Below are positions 1 to 7,275 of a stretch of 9,710 nucleotides of DNA, in pieces (positions within the stretch are counted from its first letter, which is position 1; each line of letters begins with the position of its first letter). The stretch covers positions 1-9,710 of the forward strand of contig CADCQX010000293.1 in assembly GCA_902803695.1 (NCBI GenBank), given 5' to 3'. Below the pieces are notes generated by a model. That model ran no database searches. It had not been told where the DNA came from and worked only from the letters and a program-made list of their open reading frames with translations. Position numbers and translations under genes: made by a program. The stretch comes from Oscillospiraceae bacterium (GTDB taxonomy: Bacteria > Bacillota > Clostridia > Saccharofermentanales > Saccharofermentanaceae).

Positions 1-9
1 GTTTTTTTA

Positions 10-86
10 TGGTGTTCGCGAGCGGATTCGAACCGCTGGCCTACCGCTTAGGAGGCGGTCGCTCTATCCTGCTGAGCTACGCAAAC
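10..86 (-). tRNA. tRNA-Arg, anticodon CCT
   Basis: Read on the minus strand, the full cloverleaf can be folded by eye. The acceptor stem is GTTTGCG paired with CGCGAAC (one G-T pair), followed by discriminator A and an encoded CCA at 10-12. The D-arm stem is GCTC/GAGC. The anticodon stem ACCGC/GCGGT encloses the loop CTCCTAA, giving anticodon CCT for the AGG arginine codon. The T arm is AGCGG/CCGCT with loop TTCGAAT. It lies 22 bp downstream of the stop of the last protein gene of the operon, in the same orientation. It could be processed from the operon transcript or made from its own promoter at about 111-140. Confidence 0.97.
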
Positions 87-108
87 ATCTATTCTTAACG
101 AACAGGTC

Positions 109-1287
109 TTAGTATATCACAAAAAATATCGTTCCGACCATAACAATTAAGGATATTATCAAAAGAATCGCCGGAGCGCCTGTGGTACTGCTGTTTCGGT
201 TCGCAAAAATAAGTCTTCTCGGTATCGCAACTACTAATCCTGTGATCAGCGCATCAGCGGCGATAAGAAGAACAACATATACCAAAAGCTTGATATACGG
301 GTATTCTACGGCCAAAGGAACAGAGAGGAATGTACTGATAGCAGGATATTCATAGAACCTTATGAAATCCCTTATATCGTTTTTGACTCCCACTCTTCTC
401 GTAAGATACGGTATGAGATTGACAATAGCCAGGAATCCGCCCAAAAGAAGCGCCATTATGAGAGGATTGAAGAATCTTATCGGGAATTTGGTTCCGACCG
501 TATTGTTCAATATGATACAGATAGCGATCGAGATCAAAGACACTCCAAAAAGAACGAGCTTATTGATCACAAACTTCCAGAATTCCGTGACATCCTTATT
601 CGGAACTGCCGTAAAGATGTTGTATTGCGGCGGTGCGGAAAAATAAACTCCATGCTTATAGAACAATGACAGTATTACCGATATGAGCATCAACAAGAGA
701 GATGCTTCCATGATAGCCACAAATCCCTTAGTTATGTGAAGCAATCCGAGTGTCAGCGAAGTTATGAACATAACTATGAATCCAAGTCCCGTCGGCAGAA
801 GGATATTCCATCCGAACTCAGGACGGTCATAATCGTATCGTGATACAGCAGAGAATGCCAACGCCATCGGTGTCAGATAGTGCATGTCAAATATGCTTTC
901 CAGATTAAGCCTGAAAACGTCAAGAGGGATCTTACCTCCGATGTACTTAAGAAGGTACGAATAAGCAAGTCCAAATAAAACAACATAGATATAATTAATG
1001 ATTATGTTAGCCGTTAGGTTCTTATGCGGAACAAAGAATCTTACGGTAACACTCCAAAGAATAACCATGAAGAATATAACTCCGGCCCAGGCAACGCACT
1101 CGAGGACACTCTCGCACTTCATCGCAAGAGACAGGATTATACCCACAAGAAAGATAACCGACTTGTTGTTCAGGTAGAAAGGCGCAGCCTTTGATCTTCC
1201 GACTTGGATTCCGCCGGGAGCTTCAGATCTCTTCTTATAATCATCGAATGGTGTATCGACTCTTGTGTTCTTTCCGAATATCGCCAT
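109..1287 (-). CDS. Polytopic membrane protein of unknown family, last gene of the Rnf-like set
   Basis: I do not recognise this 392-aa protein. A hydrophilic N-terminus of about 40 residues precedes roughly nine or ten membrane segments (about 42-60, 62-85, 93-115, 160-185, 188-210, 237-260, 272-294, 330-355 and 370-391, with a possible extra one near 137-148). It sits directly after the RnfG-like gene with 5 bp between them, where canonical rnfCDGEAB clusters carry rnfE, rnfA and rnfB. RnfE and RnfA are about 200 aa each with GLCP and NC iron-sulfur cysteine motifs. Neither motif is present here: the only cysteines are C58, C64 and C257. The segment near 140-185 (containing PTGLGF) is loosely reminiscent of RnfA/E, too weakly to assign. 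The start is odd because the best Shine-Dalgarno, AAAGGA, abuts the ATG, so translation probably depends on coupling to the upstream gene. It is inferred to be a membrane subunit of the same complex. Confidence 0.85.
   Translation of the reverse strand: MAIFGKNTRVDTPFDDYKKRSEAPGGIQVGRSKAAPFYLNNKSVIFLVGIILSLAMKCESVLECVAWAGVIFFMVILWSVTVRFFVPHKNLTANIIINYIYVVLFGLAYSYLLKYIGGKIPLDVFRLNLESIFDMHYLTPMALAFSAVSRYDYDRPEFGWNILLPTGLGFIVMFITSLTLGLLHITKGFVAIMEASLLLMLISVILSLFYKHGVYFSAPPQYNIFTAVPNKDVTEFWKFVINKLVLFGVSLISIAICIILNNTVGTKFPIRFFNPLIMALLLGGFLAIVNLIPYLTRRVGVKNDIRDFIRFYEYPAISTFLSVPLAVEYPYIKLLVYVVLLIAADALITGLVVAIPRRLIFANRNSSTTGAPAILLIISLIVMVGTIFFVIY
111..140 (-). promoter_or_regulatory. Candidate promoter for tRNA-Arg
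   Basis: On the minus strand an extended -10 element, TGA followed by TATACT (111-119, hexamer 111-116), lies 24 bp upstream of the tRNA 5' end. A weak -35 match, TGGTCG at 135-140, is 18 bp further up. It overlaps the stop codon and last codons of the upstream membrane-protein gene. It would let the tRNA be transcribed independently of the long operon. The -35 is poor, so this is a candidate only. Confidence 0.4.
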
Positions 1288-1292
1288 TCCTT

Positions 1293-2600
1293 TTATACCA
1301 TCCAGTTCATGTATTCCTTAAAGAATTTGTAGGCCGTATTCATCGTGGAAACGTATTCCGACGAACCCGGGACATCATAGAAAACACCCGGTATGAATGT
1401 ACGTACCTCCGACAAAGGTATTCCGTCAACGCTGTTGGAGATGATAGCCGAATTAGGATCTGTTGCGATACCGTCTTCAGGTCCCATATCACTTCCGGAA
1501 GTAGGAACAGGAGTTGCCGTAACCTCACCTGAACCGTCATCCTCGATCTCATCTTCGGTAAGAGTAGTCTCATATACTGTTTTAAGATCCAGAGAACCGT
1601 CAGGTTTCTTGAACATGGTCAGATCCTCAAACGGATATACGTAAAAACCGTTACTGTCCCTTACGCTCTCAGGATCTGTTCCCGTACTCTGTATCAATCC
1701 TGCCAGAGTGTTCAGATAGTTATTCTTGTCGAATCCGGCCTTAGAGTTTTCGAGACATTCCGAAGCAAGATCAACAAAGGCGGAAATATCCGTAGTTACA
1801 CCCGGTATGATCTCCGTTGTTCCATCCGACTTCATAGCAAGTCTGGATACATCCTGAAGCTCGATAAGAGCGTGGCAGATATTGTAAGACTGAGTCGCCC
1901 AGTTCTCGCCCGATATAACATACGCACCCGTAAGAGAAGCCTTGTTGCGGCTTCCTGTCGTAGGATCGATATTTATGCCGTCCCAGACAACCCTTTTGAT
2001 CCTTCCGTCCATTATCTCGATCTCGACATAATCTATGTAACCCTTTTTGTCCAGGGTAAGTGACTGCGCAAAGTATGTTCCGTCCTTAAGACCTGCCGGC
2101 GGATTATACTCACTATAAACAACAGCATCGGAAGAAGATCCGTATCTGGACAATGCAATAGGCATCTGTTTTCCCATAGTCTGGACAGTGAGCATCTTGA
2201 TCTCTTTCTGCTCGTACAAGATCGGATTCTCTTCATCCTCGACTCGCTTGTAACCGATTATCGTGGAACCGTCCTTATTGATACCGACATAAGAATGTAA
2301 CTCCCTGTTTTCGTTATCGAAAACACTTATATCTGCAATATACCCGACGACATTTCCGCTCTTGTCATATGCCATATAAACATGGTTTACGCCCTGCGTA
2401 CTCTCAACCAGATCATGTTTAAGCTCTGCATAAGAATCAGCCTTGATAACATCACTGAAGATCTCTTTATAGTATTCCTGCTTACGTATCTTCATCTTGC
2501 CGTAAGATACATAGACGCCCAAAGAGATGACCAGTCCGCTAAGAACGACCATAATAACCAGATCAATTATAAGTTTACGAAGTTGGGCTCTTGTCATCAT
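1293..2600 (-). CDS. RnfG-like protein, apparently with two FMN-bind-type modules
   Basis: This 435-aa protein has one N-terminal membrane segment (about 10-32) and a large part predicted outside the membrane. It holds the rnfG slot, right after rnfD with an ATGA overlap. Residues about 45-165 resemble the first half of RnfG (VYMAYDKSGNVVGYI near 74-88, then YVGINKDGSTIIGY at 104-117). Residues about 170-290 resemble the FMN-bind module of PplA-type lipoproteins (DGTYFAQS at 173-180, a DGRIKRVVWD strand at 198-207, and a WATQSYN helix at 234-240). The SGAT-type motif expected to bear covalent FMN on Thr is IPGVTTDIS at 265-273. A Pro/Thr/acid-rich linker (350-380) leads to a C-terminal piece (385-435) with a second degenerate site, IPGVFYDV at 403-410, and then NTAYKFF. 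RnfG is normally about 200 aa. Slot and partial motifs support RnfG ancestry. The two-module reading is inference, and bound FMN is uncertain. Confidence 0.8.
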   Translation of the reverse strand: MMTRAQLRKLIIDLVIMVVLSGLVISLGVYVSYGKMKIRKQEYYKEIFSDVIKADSYAELKHDLVESTQGVNHVYMAYDKSGNVVGYIADISVFDNENRELHSYVGINKDGSTIIGYKRVEDEENPILYEQKEIKMLTVQTMGKQMPIALSRYGSSSDAVVYSEYNPPAGLKDGTYFAQSLTLDKKGYIDYVEIEIMDGRIKRVVWDGINIDPTTGSRNKASLTGAYVISGENWATQSYNICHALIELQDVSRLAMKSDGTTEIIPGVTTDISAFVDLASECLENSKAGFDKNNYLNTLAGLIQSTGTDPESVRDSNGFYVYPFEDLTMFKKPDGSLDLKTVYETTLTEDEIEDDGSGEVTATPVPTSGSDMGPEDGIATDPNSAIISNSVDGIPLSEVRTFIPGVFYDVPGSSEYVSTMNTAYKFFKEYMNWMV

Positions 2601-3583
2601 GAGGCATCACCCGCCTTCTTCTTAACGATCTCTTTATGAGAAAGCGTTCCCAGATAATAATCGATCGAAGGTGTTGCAATGTTTACAAGAAGCACAGGTG
2701 CACAAAGCCCCGTGATCGGATCGACCTTATCATAGATAAATACAGTAAGACCCGCGCAGAAGAATGCAACGATCATTCTCATGATCGGATTTATCGGCAT
2801 TGTCGAGAAATCACCCAAAACAAATATCGCAAAGAATAAAACTCCGGAAGTAAGAATGAATATTCCGAAAGAACGAAGTCCGTTACGATTGATAAAATCC
2901 GTAAGATGAATAAGAGGATACATCAGCAACACACCAATGACGTAACCGAAGAATGCATATCCCCTTACGATCTTCTTAAGCAAAAGATAGAATACGCCGA
3001 TTATGATCGCGATACCGCTTCCGATACCGATAAATGTCGCGAAACTTCCAGCCACAACCTCAACCGCATAAACAGAAGATGCATCACCCATAGCTGCGCT
3101 TCTTCCCGAAAAATCGATCAAGGTCTTCAATTTAAAGAAGTCTGTCAAAGGCTCCGAAAAGCCCGACAATTTGCCCGGTACAACAACCTGGACAAAAAGC
3201 CTTGCAGCAATGGCAGGATTTAACAGGTTGGTTCCTACACCGCCAAACAATTGCTTGACCACAAATGATCCGATAAATGCTCCCAGGATGACAACATCTA
3301 CGGAAGTGTCAGGCGGAAGCAACAATGCAAATATGGTACCGCTTATAACGGAACTGATATCAAGGTAATCTTTATTGATCGTGTTAGGTCTCAATAATCT
3401 GGAGAAAACAAAATCCAAAAAGAAGAATAACACTTGAGACAAAAACAGCAGTATAAGCGCTCTAAGTCCATAGTAAACAACTGCCAATACGATACAAGGT
3501 ATCAGCGCAATAAGAACGTTGATATAGATAAACGGTGCATTTTTCTCGGAATGGATAAACGGAGCAAAGTAACCTTTTGTCAT
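2597..3583 (-). CDS. rnfD: RnfD-like membrane subunit (NqrB/RnfD family) lacking the FMN-Thr motif
   Basis: This 328-aa multi-pass protein has the usual RnfD length. RnfD is a membrane subunit of the Rnf complex, which couples ferredoxin:NAD+ electron transfer to ion movement. Family signatures are visible in order: SSVISGTIFALLLPPD (77-92), KQLFGGVGTNLLNPA (110-124), a GDFSTMP segment (257-263) matching the usual ATD..TSP, and LLVNIATPSID (298-308). The periplasmic flavinylation motif, normally a TGATPL-like stretch after an Asp-Ala, is replaced by DASSVYAVEVVAG (167-179). No GAT is present, so covalent FMN is not expected. The gene overlaps rnfC by 4 bp (GTATGA) and the RnfG-like gene by 4 bp. 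Its Shine-Dalgarno GGAGG lies in the last codons of rnfC, which fixes the start. Family assignment is firm; normal activity is doubtful. Confidence 0.9.
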   Translation of the reverse strand: MTKGYFAPFIHSEKNAPFIYINVLIALIPCIVLAVVYYGLRALILLFLSQVLFFFLDFVFSRLLRPNTINKDYLDISSVISGTIFALLLPPDTSVDVVILGAFIGSFVVKQLFGGVGTNLLNPAIAARLFVQVVVPGKLSGFSEPLTDFFKLKTLIDFSGRSAAMGDASSVYAVEVVAGSFATFIGIGSGIAIIIGVFYLLLKKIVRGYAFFGYVIGVLLMYPLIHLTDFINRNGLRSFGIFILTSGVLFFAIFVLGDFSTMPINPIMRMIVAFFCAGLTVFIYDKVDPITGLCAPVLLVNIATPSIDYYLGTLSHKEIVKKKAGDAS

Positions 3584-5091
3584 ACGTACTTTCCTCCTTC
3601 GAACGGAAGAACGATAGTATCTTCATCGATCATGTCCTCCGTCAATCCGGATTCGTTCTCGGCATATGCCTCAAGAAGCGAAGCATCACCGATATCGATC
3701 TTGTCCATCGTAAATCTTGTTCTGCTGTTGTTTGAAAGTTCTTTATTTGTCTTACTCGGTTTTTTGATCTTAGCGGCAAAAGATGCAATAGTTCCCGTAA
3801 GGTCAAGTCCTGCAGGACAGACATAGGAGCAGGCGCCGCAAGCTATGCACTTGTAAGCGTTTTCGAGCATGGCCTTGGTATCAAGACCGGAGTCTATGAG
3901 TTTATAACAGATGCTCGGTGTAATATCCATCGGACATGCATCATAGCACATACCGCAGTGGATACACGGTGTCTTCGGAGACTCGAGCATCTTTATGACA
4001 GTGATGGCTGAAGTTGTCTTGATTATCGGAGTATCAAGATCCGTACATGAAAGTCCCGTAAGAGCGTTGCCCCATACGATCCTGCATGAAGAAAAAACAG
4101 GAGACATCTTACTTAAAACATCACGGATAGGAGTTCCGATCGGAACCAGGACATTATGACCGTCTGTTGTATCACCTGAAACGGAGACGATCCTGCTGCA
4201 GAAAGGCATGTTATCGGCAACTGCCTCCCAGACCGCATTTAATGTAGAACAGTTGAAAAGGACTGCGCCCACGCTTTCTTCAAGAGTATCATTCTCGTTG
4301 AGTTCAACTGAATAGACTGCTCTGGCAATAAGCCTGAAATGGCCCTGAGGGAATCTTTCTTTAAAGTGAAGGACCTCAAACGTGAGATCAGGATGATCGC
4401 CCTTTATACCGTCGATAGAATTTTGAAGGTAACCGAGCTCGAGTTTTCGATCAGAAGAAATAAGAAATCTGATCTTACTGACGCCAAGAATGCCTGCTAC
4501 GACTACAGCACCCATAACGATGTAATCAGGGGTATCACAGATCCTGTGAAGGTCACAGGTGGCATACGGCTCGCTTTGAAGGCAATTTACGAGAAGTTCC
4601 TTTACCTTGAGCTTCCTTGCACGGTTGATCTTGGCGATCGTAGGAATACCCTCACCGCCCATACCGACTATACCGGCACTTTTAATGATACCCATCGCCG
4701 TACTGGCATCAACATTAAGATCCTGTCTTGGTCTTAAAGACGGATGATAAGTCCTCTTCCTGTCGCTCTCAATGACAATTGCCTTGGTGGTAACACCATT
4801 AGGAAGAGTTATTGTCTTGATCTCGGTTACTTTACCGGAAATGCCTGAATGAACAGGAACGGAAAAAGCTCCCGGAGCAGGAGCTCCGACACACTGACCG
4901 ATCTGAACTTCATCTCCCGGCTCTACTGTCGGGATAGCATCAACACCGTAATGCTGCTTCATCGGAAGAATGATCTTCTGCGGATAGATCCTCTCGATCA
5001 TAGATTCGCACACATAACGAGTACGCCTTGAAAAATTCAAGGCGTTCTCAGGTAATATGCTTTTTATGAAAGAGTATTTTTTTGCAGACAT
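3580..5091 (-). CDS. rnfC: RnfC-like iron-sulfur/SLBB electron-transport subunit
   Basis: This 503-aa protein is the RnfC homologue, normally the cytoplasmic NADH/FMN/Fe-S entry subunit of Rnf. Counting from the second Met as residue 1, an RnfC N-terminal barrel-like domain (ILPMKQHYG at 41-49, PGDEVQIGQ at 58-66, VHSGISGKV at 80-88) is followed by the 51-kDa-type domain (GIVGMGGEGIPT at 140-151, then NCLQSEPYATCD at 169-180). Next come an SLBB region and two 4Fe-4S motifs with all ligands intact: C376, C379, C382, C386 and C415, C418, C421, C425. The usual GGAGFPT and ECEPY motifs are altered (A to E in the loop, EC to QS), YPQG followed by AE is FPQGHF, and GGPMMG is WGNALTG, so FMN and NADH binding may be changed. 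ATG at 5091 is preferred over the TTG just before it because GAGG lies 8 bp upstream. It follows the second sigma gene by 31 bp with no terminator. Confidence 0.93.
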   Translation of the reverse strand: MSAKKYSFIKSILPENALNFSRRTRYVCESMIERIYPQKIILPMKQHYGVDAIPTVEPGDEVQIGQCVGAPAPGAFSVPVHSGISGKVTEIKTITLPNGVTTKAIVIESDRKRTYHPSLRPRQDLNVDASTAMGIIKSAGIVGMGGEGIPTIAKINRARKLKVKELLVNCLQSEPYATCDLHRICDTPDYIVMGAVVVAGILGVSKIRFLISSDRKLELGYLQNSIDGIKGDHPDLTFEVLHFKERFPQGHFRLIARAVYSVELNENDTLEESVGAVLFNCSTLNAVWEAVADNMPFCSRIVSVSGDTTDGHNVLVPIGTPIRDVLSKMSPVFSSCRIVWGNALTGLSCTDLDTPIIKTTSAITVIKMLESPKTPCIHCGMCYDACPMDITPSICYKLIDSGLDTKAMLENAYKCIACGACSYVCPAGLDLTGTIASFAAKIKKPSKTNKELSNNSRTRFTMDKIDIGDASLLEAYAENESGLTEDMIDEDTIVLPFEGGKYV

Positions 5092-5122
5092 CAAACCATC
5101 CTCATTTTCGATGAATCAAGGC

Positions 5123-6169
5123 TTAGTCGGCGTAACCCTCCAGACGCTTGGAAACACTGGATCTGCCGAGCTTACGAATAGCTTTGGCCTCGATCTGTCT
5201 GATTCTCTCTCTTGTAACACCAAGAGTTCTTCCTACCTCTTCGAGAGTTCTCTGTCTGCCGTCATCAAGACCGAAACGGAGCTTTATTACCTTAGCTTCA
5301 CGCTCGGACAAAACGGACAATACATTTACTAATTCTTCCTTGAGGAGAACACGTGCAACTTCCTCGTCAGGAGACAATGTCTCATCACTGGAGATAAAGT
5401 CTACAAGGTGGCTGTCCTCTTCCTCACCTACAGGCTTATCGATGGAAACAGGATCCTGTGAAATACGCTGGATCTCTCTGATCTTTTCAGGAGACAATTC
5501 CATCTTCTCTGCAAGTTCGTTAACGTCAGGTTCTCTACCGAGTTCCTGAACGAGCTGTCTCTGTATTCTTGTAAGCTTGTTGATAGTCTCGACCATGTGA
5601 ACAGGGATACGGATCGTTCTTGCCTGATCGGCAATAGCTCTTGTGATAGCCTGTCTGATCCACCATGTAGCATAAGTACTGAACTTAAATCCCTTTGTGT
5701 AGTCAAACTTATCAACAGCTTTGATAAGACCGATATTTCCTTCCTGAATAAGATCCAGGAGAGAAAGACCTCTGTTCATATATTTCTTAGCAATGGATAC
5801 AACGAGTCTCAAGTTGGATTCTACGAGAACATCCTTAGCTGACTCATCACCCTCGCTCATTCTGGAAGCGAGTTCTCTCTCATCATCTGCTGAGAGCAAC
5901 GGGATCTTACCGATCTCTTTAAGGTACATTCTTATGGAGTCATCAACTCCGATATCTTCTGATGATGTGAAATCCAATGCCTTGGAAGAATCAATATCCT
6001 GTTCGATGGAAATGCCGGCCTTTTCTGCTTCTGATGCCAACGCGCCCGCATCTTCCGGACCAATTTCAAACTCATCTGTAATATTGTCAAAATCGCTCTC
6101 GGAAATTACATTCTTGTTCTTACCTGCGATCTTCTTGATTGCCTTAAGTGCACTTGCTAAATCTGCCAT
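5123..6169 (-). CDS. rpoD: Primary-type sigma-70 factor, second copy (divergent region 4.2 tail)
   Basis: This 348-aa SigA/RpoD-type protein directs RNA polymerase to promoters. Region 1.1-like sequence occupies about 1-60 (VISESDFDNI at 21-30). Region 1.2 is VDDSIRMYLKEIG (75-87). Regions 2.1-2.4 include the -10 recognition helix TYATWWIRQAITRA (165-178), region 3 follows (about 185-260), and region 4 ends with the -35 recognition helix VTRERIRQIEAKA (318-330). DNA-contact residues are conserved. The tail reads KLGRSSVSKRL (333-343) in place of KLRHPSRS, so positions equivalent to E. coli R599 and R603, used for activator and alpha-CTD contacts, are Gly and Val. Start is supported by GGAGG 5 bp before ATG. 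It is a close paralogue of the sigma gene 37 bp upstream and is followed 31 bp later by rnfC. It could be a housekeeping or an alternative class-2-like sigma. Confidence 0.95.
   Translation of the reverse strand: MADLASALKAIKKIAGKNKNVISESDFDNITDEFEIGPEDAGALASEAEKAGISIEQDIDSSKALDFTSSEDIGVDDSIRMYLKEIGKIPLLSADDERELASRMSEGDESAKDVLVESNLRLVVSIAKKYMNRGLSLLDLIQEGNIGLIKAVDKFDYTKGFKFSTYATWWIRQAITRAIADQARTIRIPVHMVETINKLTRIQRQLVQELGREPDVNELAEKMELSPEKIREIQRISQDPVSIDKPVGEEEDSHLVDFISSDETLSPDEEVARVLLKEELVNVLSVLSEREAKVIKLRFGLDDGRQRTLEEVGRTLGVTRERIRQIEAKAIRKLGRSSVSKRLEGYAD
5724..5788. repeat. Near-identical stretch shared by the two sigma genes, copy 2
   Basis: This 65-bp segment, coding for part of sigma region 2, matches 6808-6872 at 61 of 65 positions by hand alignment. 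It is a direct repeat that reflects tandem duplication of the sigma gene. Most differences fall at silent positions. Confidence 0.85.
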
Positions 6170-6206
6170 GTTTCCTCCAAAATACCATTTTTGAAAAGCC
6201 TAACGA

Positions 6207-7265
6207 TCAATCAACATAATCCTTAAGCTTTTTGCTCCTGCTGGGATGGCGGAGCTTGCGGATCGCCTTGGCTTCAATCTGCCTGATGCGTTCACGCGTT
6301 ACGCCAAACTCTTTGCCGACTTCTTCCAATGTACGCTGTCTTCCGTCATCAAGACCGAACCTTCTTCTCAATACCTTGGCTTCTCTGTCACTCAGAGTGT
6401 CCAACGTTTCCATCAATTCTTCTTTAAGAAGTTCTCTTGATACGACTTCATCAGGCGAAGCGGTTTCATCGCTGGCGATAAAGTCTACGAGGTGGCTGTC
6501 TTCCTCCTCGCCGACCGGTTTGTCAATAGACACAGGGTCCTGAGAAATCTTCTGGATCTCACGGATCTTTTCTTCCGACAGACCCATCTTATCCGCAAGC
6601 TCTTTTGTATCAGGCTCACGTCCAAGTTCCTGTATCAATTGTCTTTCTATTCTGTTGAGCTTATTGATCGTCTCGACCATATGCACCGGGATACGTATTG
6701 TTCTTGCTTGATCCGCTATTGCTCTTGAAATAGCCTGTCTTATCCACCAAGTTGCATATGTACTGAACTTAAAGCCCATTGAATAGTCGAATTTGTCAAC
6801 GGCCTTAATAAGACCGATATTTCCTTCCTGGATAAGATCCAAGAGAGAAAGTCCTCTATTCATATATTTCTTCGCAATGGAAACTACCAAGCGAAGATTT
6901 GATTCGATGAGAGTGTTTTTGGCATCCTCATCGCCATCAAGCATTTTCTTTGCTAATTCCTGTTCTTGATCACCGCTAAGAAGCGGAACCTTACCTATCT
7001 CCTTGAGATACATTCTTACAGAGTCATCTACATTGATCTCTTCACTTGATGCATCTCTAATAGACTCTTCGGCAGCCTCATCAGGATCTTCCTTATCGGT
7101 AATGGTGACGCCCATCTTTTCAAGTTCTTGCGTAAGTCTTACGGAGTCCGCAAGGCCGTTTTCAAGATCAGCAGCTTCATTTTCAACAATCTCTGGTCTC
7201 AATGATCCGCCGCTCTTATCAGCTAGCTTTTTAAGCTTTGCAAGTTTCTTGTCAAAATCAGCCAT
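6207..7265 (-). CDS. rpoD: Primary-type sigma-70 factor, first copy (canonical region 4.2)
   Basis: This 352-aa SigA/RpoD-family protein is close in length to Firmicutes SigA. A Lys/Glu-rich N-terminal region (1-78) is less like typical region 1.1 than in the second copy. Region 1.2 is VDDSVRMYLKEIG (79-91). The core-binding and -10 region includes NLRLVVSIAKKYMNRGLSLL (123-142) and TYATWWIRQAISRA (169-182). Region 3 contains IRIPVHMVETINKL (190-203). Region 4.2 has VTRERIRQIEAKA (322-334) and the canonical tail KLRHPSRSKKL (337-347). I chose ATG at 7265 rather than the TTG directly before it because AAGGAG lies 6 bp upstream of ATG and overlaps the stop of the preceding gene, indicating translational coupling. 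In many Firmicutes rpoD follows dnaG; here it follows a zinc-ribbon membrane protein, an unusual neighbourhood. Confidence 0.96.
   Translation of the reverse strand: MADFDKKLAKLKKLADKSGGSLRPEIVENEAADLENGLADSVRLTQELEKMGVTITDKEDPDEAAEESIRDASSEEINVDDSVRMYLKEIGKVPLLSGDQEQELAKKMLDGDEDAKNTLIESNLRLVVSIAKKYMNRGLSLLDLIQEGNIGLIKAVDKFDYSMGFKFSTYATWWIRQAISRAIADQARTIRIPVHMVETINKLNRIERQLIQELGREPDTKELADKMGLSEEKIREIQKISQDPVSIDKPVGEEEDSHLVDFIASDETASPDEVVSRELLKEELMETLDTLSDREAKVLRRRFGLDDGRQRTLEEVGKEFGVTRERIRQIEAKAIRKLRHPSRSKKLKDYVD
6808..6872. repeat. Near-identical stretch shared by the two sigma genes, copy 1
   Basis: This is the partner of 5724-5788, within the first sigma gene, with four mismatches in 65 bp. 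It could serve as a substrate for recombination or gene conversion between the two copies. Confidence 0.85.
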
Positions 7266-7275
7266 CAACTACTCC

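Noticed and set aside
10..140. tRNA-Arg as an attachment site for an integrated element covering the Rnf-like block
   Set aside because: There is no integrase, no direct repeat of the tRNA 3' end elsewhere in the window, and the neighbouring genes look chromosomal with similar base composition.
160..294. Possible RnfE/RnfA relationship of the 392-aa membrane protein
   Set aside because: Only a loose resemblance around PTGLGF was seen, the iron-sulfur cysteine motifs are missing, and the length and membrane-segment count differ. Coordinates given are residue positions in that protein.
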